Source of the DNA: Streptomyces aureus
GTDB taxonomy: Bacteria; Actinomycetota; Actinomycetes; Streptomycetales; Streptomycetaceae
DNA length: 64,000 nucleotides
Assembly: GCF_000725495.1 (NCBI RefSeq)
Contig: NZ_JNZD01000008.1
Location: 62,001-126,000 of the forward strand
Direction of reading: 5' to 3'
Under the pieces are notes generated by a model. It was given only the letters and a program-made list of their open reading frames with translations. It ran no database searches and had not been told where the DNA came from. Made by a program: the position numbers and the translations under genes. Shown here piece after piece: positions 50,637-57,804 of this stretch. Numbering within the stretch: the first letter of the stretch is position 1; each line of letters opens with the position of its first letter.

Positions 50637-51335
50637 GTGAGCCGGATTTCGGTCCGGGGATTCGCAGTGGCCTCGGCCACCGCGGTCACCGCTGTCGGAA
50701 GCGTGGTCGGAGTTGCCTCGGGCAGCGTCGCCCAGCCCTCGAACGATGCCGAGGCGACGGCGAGCGACTCGACTCTCCTCGCAGACATACCTGCCGGCCA
50801 GCAGGCCCAGGTGCAGACCGCGTCCCTGACACAGCAGGCCGACGCCCAGGCCATCGCCGCCGACGCGAGCGCCAAGAAGGACGCCGAGGAAGCCGCCCGC
50901 AAGCAGGCTGCCGACGACGCCGTCGCGAAGCAGAAGGCTGCCGCGAAGGCCGAGCAGGAAGCCAAGGAGCGCAAGGAGGCCGAGAAGGCCGCCAGCCGTT
51001 CCGCCACGCGCGACGCCTCCAGCTTCACGGTCCAGGCCTCCTACACCGTCGCCCAGATCCAGGCGATGGCGGCGCAGATGGTGCCGAGCGGTCAGTTCCA
51101 GTGCTTCAGCAACATCGTGAACCACGAGTCCAGCTGGAACTACCGGGCCGTCAACGCCTCCTCAGGTGCCTACGGTCTCTTCCAGGCCCTGCCCGGTTCC
51201 AAGATGTCGTCCGTCGGCTCCGACTGGCAGACGAACCCGGCCACACAGATCAAGTGGGGCCTCAACTACATGAACAGCCGGTACGGCAGCCCCTGTGACG
51301 CCTGGTCCTTCTGGCAGGCCAACAGCTGGTACTGA
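50637..51335 (+). CDS. Secreted transglycosylase-like protein with coiled coil
   Basis: A 232-residue exported protein. A signal peptide (FAVASATAVTAVGSVVGVASGSVA) leads to a highly charged Ala/Lys/Glu coiled coil (about 75-120; AAKAEQEAKERKEAEKAA) and a C-terminal lysozyme-like/transglycosylase domain (about 150-232) with the catalytic Glu in NHESSWNYRAVNASSGAYGLFQA and ending in DAWSFWQANSWY. It likely cuts peptidoglycan glycan strands during growth. GTG 50637 is chosen because GGAAGGA (50624-50630) precedes it. A long leader with a Crp-like site lies upstream. Confidence 0.9.
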   Translation: MSRISVRGFAVASATAVTAVGSVVGVASGSVAQPSNDAEATASDSTLLADIPAGQQAQVQTASLTQQADAQAIAADASAKKDAEEAARKQAADDAVAKQKAAAKAEQEAKERKEAEKAASRSATRDASSFTVQASYTVAQIQAMAAQMVPSGQFQCFSNIVNHESSWNYRAVNASSGAYGLFQALPGSKMSSVGSDWQTNPATQIKWGLNYMNSRYGSPCDAWSFWQANSWY

Positions 51336-51366
51336 GTTCCACGCCCCACCCGGCGGCTCAACCTTG

Positions 51367-51401
51367 CGAAGCCCCTCCCCGTCCTAGGGGGAGGGGCTTC
51401 G
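51367..51401 (+). terminator. Strong hairpin terminator after the transglycosylase
   Basis: A perfect 14-bp stem (51367-51380 with 51388-51401) with a 7-base loop, 31 bases beyond the stop codon. Confidence 0.75.
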
Positions 51402-51470
51402 GCCATGTACGGTCGGACCCGACGACTCCAGGGGGGAGTGGTGGGGAGCAGCGGGGGAAAAGGACGCATC

Positions 51471-52886
51471 ATGTCGCGTGTACCAGGATGGATCGGCCGT
51501 ATCGGCGCCGGACTCACCGAACTCGGCGAGAAGCTGGACGAACGCCGGGCCGAGGTCGAGCTGGAGTCCCAGGGCCCCCTCGACGGCGGGGACGGCCCCG
51601 ACCGGCCGGCCCCCCATGACGCCCCCGGCGGCCGGACCGAGGCGCCGCCCTCCGCGTCCGCCGCGTCCTCCCCGGACGCGGCGGCGGACGCCGAGCCGTC
51701 GGCGCTCCCGGTCCAGCGGCCGCCCGAGGAACAGACGGCCGGGTACGTCCCGGCCCACCACCGTCCCGACCCCGCCCTCGCCGTGCCGTGGGGCGTACGG
51801 GTCGCCGCCGAGGCCGGCTGGCGGCTGCTCATCCTCGCGGGCACCGTCTGGGTGCTGATGCGGGTCATCAGCGCCGTCCAGCTCGTCGTCCTGGCCTTCG
51901 TGACCGCGCTGCTCATCACCGCGCTCCTCCAGCCCACGGTGGCCCGGCTGACCCGGCACCGGGTGCCGCGCGGGCTGGCCACCGCGCTCACCGCGATCCT
52001 CGGCTTCGTCATCATGGGCCTGGTCGGCTGGTTCGTGGTCTGGCAGGTCCAGGAGAACATCGACAACCTCTCCAACCAGATCCAGGACGGCATCGACGAG
52101 CTGCGCAAGTGGCTCCTCAAGGGGCCGTTCCACGTGACCGACAAGCAGATCAACAAGATCGCGAAGAATCTCCGCGAGGCGATCGGCGCGAACACGGACC
52201 AGATCACGTCGGCGGGCCTGCAGGGCGTGACGGTGGTCGTCGAGGCGCTCACCGGCATCCTGCTCACGATGTTCTCGACCCTCTTCCTGCTCTACGACGG
52301 CAAGCGGATCTGGGAGTGGTCGCTCAAGCTGGTCCCTGCCGCCGCCCGGCCCGGGGTCGCCGGCGCGGGCCCGCGGGCGTGGCGCACGCTCACCGCGTAC
52401 GTCCGGGGCACGGTGATCGTCGCCCTGATCGACGCGATCTTCATCGGCCTCGGCATCTACTTCCTCAAGGTCCCGATGGCCGTCCCGCTCGCCGTCTTCA
52501 TCTTCCTCGGCGCGTTCATCCCGCTCGTGGGCGCGGTGATCTCCGGGGCGCTGGCGGTGGTGGTCGCGCTGGTGACCCAGGGCGTCTTCGTCGCCGTCAT
52601 GACCCTCCTCGTGGTCCTCGCGGTCCAGCAGATCGAGGGCCACATCCTGCAGCCGTTCATCCTGGGCCGCGCGGTCCGCGTCCATCCCCTCGCGGTGGTG
52701 CTGTCGGTGGCCGCGGGCGGCATGGTGGCCGGCATCGGCGGGGCGGTCGTCGCGGTGCCGCTGGTCGCGGTGACCAACACGGTGGTGGTGTACCTGCGTT
52801 CGTACGCGGCCGAGCCGGACCTGCGCCACGCCCCGGAACCCCGGGGAGCCACCGCCGTGGACGCGTCACCGGTCCACCGGGGCTGA
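51471..52886 (+). CDS. AI-2E family transporter / permease
   Basis: A 471-residue protein of the AI-2 exporter/AI-2E family. A disordered N-terminal tail of about 95 residues precedes a hydrophobic domain of about eight helices (LLILAGTVWVLMRVISAVQLVVLAFV; LFLLYDGKRIWEW; GLGIYFLKVPMAVPLAVFIFLGAFIPLVGAVISG; QQIEGHILQPFILGRAVRVHPL). The last is the diagnostic motif. It likely moves small molecules or ions out; substrate not known. ATG 51471 follows AGGA (51461-51464). It converges on ahpD with a shared terminator. Confidence 0.9.
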   Translation: MSRVPGWIGRIGAGLTELGEKLDERRAEVELESQGPLDGGDGPDRPAPHDAPGGRTEAPPSASAASSPDAAADAEPSALPVQRPPEEQTAGYVPAHHRPDPALAVPWGVRVAAEAGWRLLILAGTVWVLMRVISAVQLVVLAFVTALLITALLQPTVARLTRHRVPRGLATALTAILGFVIMGLVGWFVVWQVQENIDNLSNQIQDGIDELRKWLLKGPFHVTDKQINKIAKNLREAIGANTDQITSAGLQGVTVVVEALTGILLTMFSTLFLLYDGKRIWEWSLKLVPAAARPGVAGAGPRAWRTLTAYVRGTVIVALIDAIFIGLGIYFLKVPMAVPLAVFIFLGAFIPLVGAVISGALAVVVALVTQGVFVAVMTLLVVLAVQQIEGHILQPFILGRAVRVHPLAVVLSVAAGGMVAGIGGAVVAVPLVAVTNTVVVYLRSYAAEPDLRHAPEPRGATAVDASPVHRG

Positions 52887-52922
52887 CACGGCGCGGCACC
52901 GCCGCGCCCCGGACGACGCACA

Positions 52923-52954
52923 GGGCCCCGCCCACCGTGAGGTGGGCGGGGCCC
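52923..52954. terminator. Bidirectional GC hairpin terminator
   Basis: A perfect 14-bp stem (52923-52936 with 52941-52954) with a GTGA loop between the converging AI-2E and ahpD genes. Confidence 0.75.
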
Positions 52955-52995
52955 TTGCAGTGCGCGCGGCGCGGGGGCCGCAGGGGGAGCGAGGA

Positions 52996-53529
52996 CTACT
53001 CGGCGAGGACCGCCTCGGCGTCCAGCGTGGCGCCGACGGCCTGGAGCACGGCGGCGATCTTGACCGCCTCCTGGATCGTCTCCCGGTCGACGCCCGCCTT
53101 GCGGAGCACCTGCTCGTGCGAGTCGAGGCACTGGCCGCAGCCGTTGATCGCGGAGACGGCGAGCGACCACAGCTCGAAGTCGACCTTCTCCACACCCGGG
53201 TTGCCGATGACGTTCATCCGCAGACCGGCGCGCATCGTCGCGTACTCCGGGTCCGACAGCAGGTGCCGGGTCCGGTAGAAGACGTTGTTCATCGCCATGA
53301 TCGCGGCGGCCGACTTGGCGGCCGTGTACGCCTCGGGCGACAGCTGCTCCTTCGCCGCCGGCTCCAGCTCGCGCAGGACGCGCGGGGAGCGGGAGGCGAT
53401 GGCGCAGGCCAGCACGGTGCCCCACAGCTGCTGCTGCGGCAGGTCACTGTTGCCGATCACCGAACCGAGGTTCAGGCGCAGGTCCTTGGCGTAGTCCGGT
53501 ATCGCGGACTTCAGTTCGTCGAGGGCCAT
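52996..53529 (-). CDS. ahpD: Alkyl hydroperoxidase AhpD
   Basis: A 177-residue alkylhydroperoxidase. The redox pair is CGQC (Cys131 and Cys134) followed by His138 in CGQCLDSHE, matching mycobacterial AhpD. It supplies reducing power to AhpC in actinobacteria. Starts 6 bases after the ahpC stop, so the two are cotranscribed leftward from the OxyR-controlled promoter. Confidence 0.97.
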   Translation of the reverse strand: MALDELKSAIPDYAKDLRLNLGSVIGNSDLPQQQLWGTVLACAIASRSPRVLRELEPAAKEQLSPEAYTAAKSAAAIMAMNNVFYRTRHLLSDPEYATMRAGLRMNVIGNPGVEKVDFELWSLAVSAINGCGQCLDSHEQVLRKAGVDRETIQEAVKIAAVLQAVGATLDAEAVLAE

Positions 53530-53535
53530 GGAAGG

Positions 53536-54090
53536 TCACTCACCGGCCAGCAGGGCGACCGGGTCGAGGGTGTTCTCGCCCTTGGTCCAGTTGCACGGGC
53601 AGAGCTCGTCCGTCTGGAGGGCGTCCAGGACCCGCAGGACCTCCTTGGGGTTACGGCCGACGGAGCCGGCGGTCACCATGGAGAACTGGATCTCGTTGTT
53701 CTGGTCGACGATGAAGACGGCGCGCTTGGCGAAGCCGTCCTCGCCCTCGATGCCGAGGTCGCGCATGAGCTCGTGCTTCGAGTCGGCCATCATCGGGAAG
53801 GGCAGGTCACGCAGGTCGTCGTGGTCCTTGCGCCAGGCGTGGTGCACGAACTCGGAGTCGCCGGAGAAGCCCAGCACCTGAGCGTCACGGTCGGCGAACT
53901 CGTCGTTCAGCTTGCCGAAGGCCGCGATCTCGGTCGGGCACACGAAGGTGAAGTCCTTGGGCCACGCGAAGACGATCTTCCACTTGCCCTCGTAGGTCTT
54001 GTGGTCGATCTGCTGGAACTCCTGACCCTTCTCCAGCGAGACGCAGGCGGTCAGGTCGAACGTGGGGAACTTGTCACCGACAGTGAGCAC
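53536..54090 (-). CDS. ahpC: Alkyl hydroperoxide reductase AhpC (2-Cys peroxiredoxin)
   Basis: A 184-residue peroxiredoxin. Peroxidatic Cys51 is in FTFVCPTE and the resolving cysteine is in DELCPCNW near residue 165. It reduces hydrogen peroxide and organic peroxides, being recycled by AhpD. It is first in the leftward ahpCD operon, divergent from oxyR, whose product activates it under peroxide stress in Streptomyces. Confidence 0.97.
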   Translation of the reverse strand: MLTVGDKFPTFDLTACVSLEKGQEFQQIDHKTYEGKWKIVFAWPKDFTFVCPTEIAAFGKLNDEFADRDAQVLGFSGDSEFVHHAWRKDHDDLRDLPFPMMADSKHELMRDLGIEGEDGFAKRAVFIVDQNNEIQFSMVTAGSVGRNPKEVLRVLDALQTDELCPCNWTKGENTLDPVALLAGE

Positions 54091-54186
54091 AAACTCTCCT
54101 AGCAGATAGGGTCAGCCCTTTTTGGGGGCGTTTTCCCTGGGGGGTGGACGACGACGATGGTGGCACAGGCAGCATTGATTCGGGAA

Positions 54187-54223
54187 ATAGCTACACTTGG
54201 TCGTGTTGATCGGGTGCGGCTAT
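54187..54223. promoter_or_regulatory. OxyR-binding site candidate
   Basis: ATAG (54187-54190) and CTAT (54220-54223) are separated by 29 bases, exactly the outer half-site spacing of the four-element OxyR motif ATAG-N7-CTAT-N7-ATAG-N7-CTAT. Inner elements read TGGT and ATCG, the second matching three of four positions. It lies in the ahpC-oxyR divergent gap and also covers a TAGCTA -10-like box of ahpC. Confidence 0.6.
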
Positions 54224-54265
54224 CAGTGACGGCCGGTGAACCGGTCCGGAGCGAAAGGTACGGCC

Positions 54266-55240
54266 ATGGCGAGCCCCACCGGCAGGGCGGGCGGCAAGGG
54301 AGCCGGGCGCCGCAGCCCCAGCCTCGCGCAGCTGCGCGCCTTCACCGCGGTGGCCGAGCATCTGCACTTCCGCGACGCGGCCGCCGCGATCGGCATGAGC
54401 CAGCCCGCGCTGTCCGGAGCCGTCTCCGCCCTGGAGGAGACCCTCGGCGTGACCCTCCTGGAGCGTACGACCCGCAAAGTGCTCCTGTCGCCCGCCGGTG
54501 AGCGTCTCGCCGTCCGCGCCCGGGCCGTGCTCGACGAGGTCGGCGCGCTGATGGAGGAGGCGGAGGCCGTGCGGGCGCCGTTCACCGGGGTGCTGCGCCT
54601 CGGCGTCATCCCCACCGTCGCCCCCTACGTCCTGCCGACCGTCCTGCGGCTCGTCCACGACCGCTATCCCGACCTCGACCTCCAGGTGCACGAGGAGCAG
54701 ACGGCCAGCCTGCTGGAGGGACTCCAGGTCGGCCGGCTCGACCTGCTGCTGCTCGCGGTCCCCCTCGGAGTGCCGGGCGTCGTCGAACTCCCGCTGTTCG
54801 ACGAGGACTTCGTCCTGGTGACCCCGCTCGACCACCGGCTCGGCGGCCGGGAGGGCATTCCGCGCGAGGCGCTGCGGGAACTGCGGCTGCTGCTGCTCGA
54901 CGAGGGCCACTGCCTGCGCGACCAGGCCCTGGACATCTGCCGCGAGGCCGGGCGCGCGGACGCCCCCGTGACCACCACCGCCGCGGGCCTGTCGACGCTC
55001 GTCCAGCTGGTCGCCGGCGGGCTCGGGGTGACCCTGCTGCCGCGCACCGCCGTCAAGGTCGAGACGACCCGCAGCAACCAGCTCCTGACCGGGTACTTCG
55101 CCGATCCGGCGCCCACCCGGCGGATCGCGCTCGCGATGCGGTCCGGCGCCGCCCGGAGCACGGAGTACCGGGAACTGGCGAACGCCCTGCGCGAGGCGCT
55201 GCGGCCGCTGCCCGTCAGGGTGCTGGGCGCGGAAGCCTGA
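54266..55240 (+). CDS. oxyR: Hydrogen peroxide-sensing LysR-family regulator OxyR
   Basis: A 324-residue LysR regulator. The HTH is SLAQLRAFTAVAEHLHFRDAAAAIGMSQPALSGAVSALE near the N-terminus. The redox cysteines are in GHCLRDQALDIC (Cys216 and Cys225), spaced as in OxyR Cys199/Cys208. Oxidation would join them and activate ahpC. ATG 54266 is chosen (AAGG 54255-54258). It is divergent from ahpCD, the established Streptomyces arrangement. Confidence 0.96.
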   Translation: MASPTGRAGGKGAGRRSPSLAQLRAFTAVAEHLHFRDAAAAIGMSQPALSGAVSALEETLGVTLLERTTRKVLLSPAGERLAVRARAVLDEVGALMEEAEAVRAPFTGVLRLGVIPTVAPYVLPTVLRLVHDRYPDLDLQVHEEQTASLLEGLQVGRLDLLLLAVPLGVPGVVELPLFDEDFVLVTPLDHRLGGREGIPREALRELRLLLLDEGHCLRDQALDICREAGRADAPVTTTAAGLSTLVQLVAGGLGVTLLPRTAVKVETTRSNQLLTGYFADPAPTRRIALAMRSGAARSTEYRELANALREALRPLPVRVLGAEA

Positions 55241-55420
55241 AACCGCCGAGCAGAGTCGGTCATCCGGTCGACCGATGAAGTCCCTTGTCCGAAGGGATAT
55301 TTCAACTTCCGTCAGGTAACGCGACTCCCCCGGGGGATATCCACCCCGGCTGGTACACATGCCTCCTCAGGGTGACTCGTCAGGCGTCTGTGCGAAGTGC
55401 CGGAATTTCCAAGGGGAGTG

Positions 55421-56719
55421 ATGTCGGGCGTGCGGGATTCCCTTGGCAGGGTCGGATACGACCTGCTGTCGCGCGCGCTCGGTGAATGCCAGAGCAGCCG
55501 GGCGACGGGAAGACTGCGGGTGTCCGGGCGGCCCGGAGGAGTTTTCCATCTCCGCGACGGCGGTGTCGTCGCCGTCGAGACCCCCGGCGCCCCGGGAGCG
55601 GAGGCACGGCTGCTGCGCTCCGGCCGGGTCAGCGGCGAGCAGTGGGCCGAACTGCTCCGGGAGGCCGGCGGCACCCGGTGGCCCGAGGCCGGGCTGATCG
55701 CCCACGGTTACGCGGGGGCCGCACAGCTCCGGGTCGTCTGCATGATGGCGATGCAGGACGCGGCCTTCGCCGTCGTGGCCGGCGAGGTGGAGGCGTGCGA
55801 CCCGCTCGACGCCGCCTTCGAGCCGTACGCCCCGGTCGTCCTCGGGGAGTCTCCCGGGAGGCTGCTGGCGGACGCGGCGAGGAAGCTCGCGGCGGTCGCC
55901 GCCCTGCCGCGGCCCGTACGGCCGGACCGCGAACGCCCGGTGGCAGCCGCGGTGCCGGACGAGATACGCGAGCAGCTCCCGCCGCCGCAGAAGGAGTTGC
56001 TGGCCCACGCCGACGGCCGTCGGACCGCCCGTGACATCGCCTTCGCGACCGGCCTCGGCGCCTACACCGTCACGGTGGGGATGGCCCGCATGCTCGGCGA
56101 GGGGCTGCTCGAACTGCCGGCGGACTCCGGTTCCGCCACCCGCGTCACCGTACGGGACCTGCCGACCGGAGCACTCCGGCAGCGCCCCGCCGGCGCCCCG
56201 CCCGCACTGGACCCGGAGGTCTTCTCCGCCCTGTCCTCCGCGGTGGCCGCCACGGAAACCCCGGCGCCCCGGCCGGAGTCCGAACCGGAGCCGGGCCCGG
56301 GGTCGGGCCGGGACTCCGACACGGAATCCGGCCGGGAGTCCGACTCGGAGCACGACCCGCAGTCGGGCCCGGACGCCGATCCACAGCACCACCCGGACTC
56401 CGACCCGCAGTCGGGCCCGGACGTCGACCCGCAGCACGACCCGACCTCCGACCCGCAGCCGGGTCGGGAGTCCGGTCCGGGGCTCGGCCGGGAGCCGGAG
56501 TCCGGTCGGGAGCCCGATCCGGAGTCCGGGCCGTGGCCCGAGGCCGCCGCTCCCGCGCCGCCCCGCGGGGAGCCGGGGGTGAACGCCCCCTCGCTGCCGC
56601 GCCGCGAACCGGGAGCGAGCGGAATCACGGAAACCCTCGCCCCGGAAAGGGCCGGGGTGAGCTGGAAAGGATTCTTCCGGCTGAAGCACCGGATCTGGAC
56701 CCCCGATTCCGGCACCTGA
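55421..56719 (+). CDS. DUF4388/PatA-like domain protein with acidic repetitive tail
   Basis: A 432-residue protein. Residues about 5-160 resemble the DUF4388 or PatA N-terminal domain (RATGRLRVSGRPGGVFHLRDGGVVAVETPG). Then comes a winged-helix-like segment (PPPQKELLAHADGRRTARDIAFATGL). From about 280 to 400 the chain is low-complexity Pro/Asp/Ser/Glu with quasi-repeats of the type SDPQSGPDVDPQHDP. Two Roadblock/LC7 genes follow 66 and 4 bases downstream, suggesting a signalling complex similar to those around gliding and small-GTPase systems, though no GTPase gene is present. ATG 55421 has AAGGGG upstream; GTG 55430 is the alternative. Confidence 0.75.
   Translation: MSGVRDSLGRVGYDLLSRALGECQSSRATGRLRVSGRPGGVFHLRDGGVVAVETPGAPGAEARLLRSGRVSGEQWAELLREAGGTRWPEAGLIAHGYAGAAQLRVVCMMAMQDAAFAVVAGEVEACDPLDAAFEPYAPVVLGESPGRLLADAARKLAAVAALPRPVRPDRERPVAAAVPDEIREQLPPPQKELLAHADGRRTARDIAFATGLGAYTVTVGMARMLGEGLLELPADSGSATRVTVRDLPTGALRQRPAGAPPALDPEVFSALSSAVAATETPAPRPESEPEPGPGSGRDSDTESGRESDSEHDPQSGPDADPQHHPDSDPQSGPDVDPQHDPTSDPQPGRESGPGLGREPESGREPDPESGPWPEAAAPAPPRGEPGVNAPSLPRREPGASGITETLAPERAGVSWKGFFRLKHRIWTPDSGT
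56281..56540 (+). repeat. Low-complexity tandem codon repeat inside the DUF4388-like gene
   Basis: Units of roughly 24-30 bases such as GACTCCGACCCGCAGTCGGG recur with changes. They encode the Asp/Pro/Ser/Glu-rich tail in frame and are likely to vary in copy number between strains. Confidence 0.7.
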
Positions 56720-56785
56720 ATCCGGTACCCGATTCCGGGGACCCGCCATCGATCACATGCGCACCATGACCAGGGAGTTCGACAT

Positions 56786-57262
56786 ATGAATCACGAGGCA
56801 CTGGCTAGGGAAATGAGGGAACTCCGGGAAAGGGTGCCCGGAATCACCGACACGGCGGTGGCGGCCGCCGACGGAATGCTCATCGCGGCCGACACCGCCG
56901 ACACCATCGACCCCGAGAGCCTCGCCGCGATCGCCGCCGCGGGCCTCGGCATCGCGCGCCGCGCGACCGCGGTGACGGCCAGGGGAGCGTTCCGCCAGAC
57001 CGTCACCTACGGCAGCCAGGGTCTCGCGGCCTTCTACGCGGTCGGCGACACCGCCCTGATGATCGTCCTCGGCGACGAGGGCATCGACCTCGAACGGCTC
57101 CACGAGCTGACCCGGCCGGCCCTCGGCCGGATCGGCGCGATCCTCACCGGGACCGGCCCCGATCCGCTCGCCGAGGTCCCGGCCAAAGCCGCCGGAGCTC
57201 CGGCACCCGCACCCGACGCACTCGTCGGAGCCCTGAACGACACCGCGACCGAAGGGGTATGA
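56786..57262 (+). CDS. Roadblock/LC7-domain protein
   Basis: A 158-residue protein with a Roadblock/LC7 fold: LREMRELRERVPGITDTAVAAADGMLIAADTA, then AAGLGIARRATAVTARGAFRQTVTYGSQG, then DTALMIVLGDEGIDLERLHELT. The C-terminal 35 residues are an alanine/proline tail. Such proteins dimerise and regulate small GTPases or scaffold signalling. ATG 56786 follows GGGAG. It is the middle gene of the DUF4388/Roadblock unit; the next gene begins 4 bases after its stop. Confidence 0.88.
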   Translation: MNHEALAREMRELRERVPGITDTAVAAADGMLIAADTADTIDPESLAAIAAAGLGIARRATAVTARGAFRQTVTYGSQGLAAFYAVGDTALMIVLGDEGIDLERLHELTRPALGRIGAILTGTGPDPLAEVPAKAAGAPAPAPDALVGALNDTATEGV

Positions 57263-57266
57263 CGAC

Positions 57267-57695
57267 ATGGCCACCAAGCGAATGACGCCGGGGTTCTCCG
57301 ACCAGATCATGGGTCTGGTCAAATCGCTGCGGACCGACGCCCCCGACTGCCTCGCCTCCGGAGCCGTCGACATGTCGACCGGCATGCTGCTGAGCTACGA
57401 GACGGTCGACAACCATCCGCCGGAGGTCCTCGACCTCCTCGCGGGCGCCACGCTCGACCTGTTCCAGGGGCGCACGGTCCAGATGATCGAGGACGTCTTC
57501 AAGGAGCGGCGCGGCATCGAGTCCGACTCGCACTTCTTCCAGGAGATCCTCGTCAACAGCGACAACCTCACCCATCTGTTCATCCGCATGAGCGACCAGC
57601 AGGACGTGGTCGCCGTGGTCGTCTGCCGCAAGTCGGTCAACGTGGGCATGCTCTTCGCCCAGGTCCGCCGCGTGGTCAAGGAGTACAGCGTCTGA
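57267..57695 (+). CDS. Second Roadblock/LC7-like protein
   Basis: A 142-residue protein divergent from the first but with the same alternating pattern: LASGAVDMSTGMLLSYETVDNHPPEVLDLLAGATLDLFQG, then HLFIRMSDQQDVVAVVVCRKSVNVGMLFAQVRRVV. It lacks the terminal low-complexity tail. Likely forms a heterodimer with the upstream Roadblock protein because the genes are adjacent. AAGGGG precedes the ATG by 8 bases. Followed by a terminator at 57702. Confidence 0.82.
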   Translation: MATKRMTPGFSDQIMGLVKSLRTDAPDCLASGAVDMSTGMLLSYETVDNHPPEVLDLLAGATLDLFQGRTVQMIEDVFKERRGIESDSHFFQEILVNSDNLTHLFIRMSDQQDVVAVVVCRKSVNVGMLFAQVRRVVKEYSV

Positions 57696-57701
57696 ACGCG
57701 G

Positions 57702-57738
57702 GCCGGTGGCCCTCCCCGGACGGGAGGGCCACCGGCCA
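57702..57738. terminator. Strong bidirectional hairpin terminator
   Basis: A perfect 16-bp stem (57702-57717 with 57723-57738) with a 5-base loop lies between the rightward Roadblock operon and the leftward ABC transporter operon. Confidence 0.8.
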
Positions 57739-57804
57739 CGGGCCACGGAGGGGCGCACCGGCCGCGGAAGGCGTCCCGCTGCGCGCGCCCGCCCGCCCCG
57801 CCTC

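Noticed and set aside
56281..56540. Possible CRISPR-like or minisatellite array
   Set aside because: Units are irregular, without constant spacers, and translate in frame to a Pro/Asp-rich tail.
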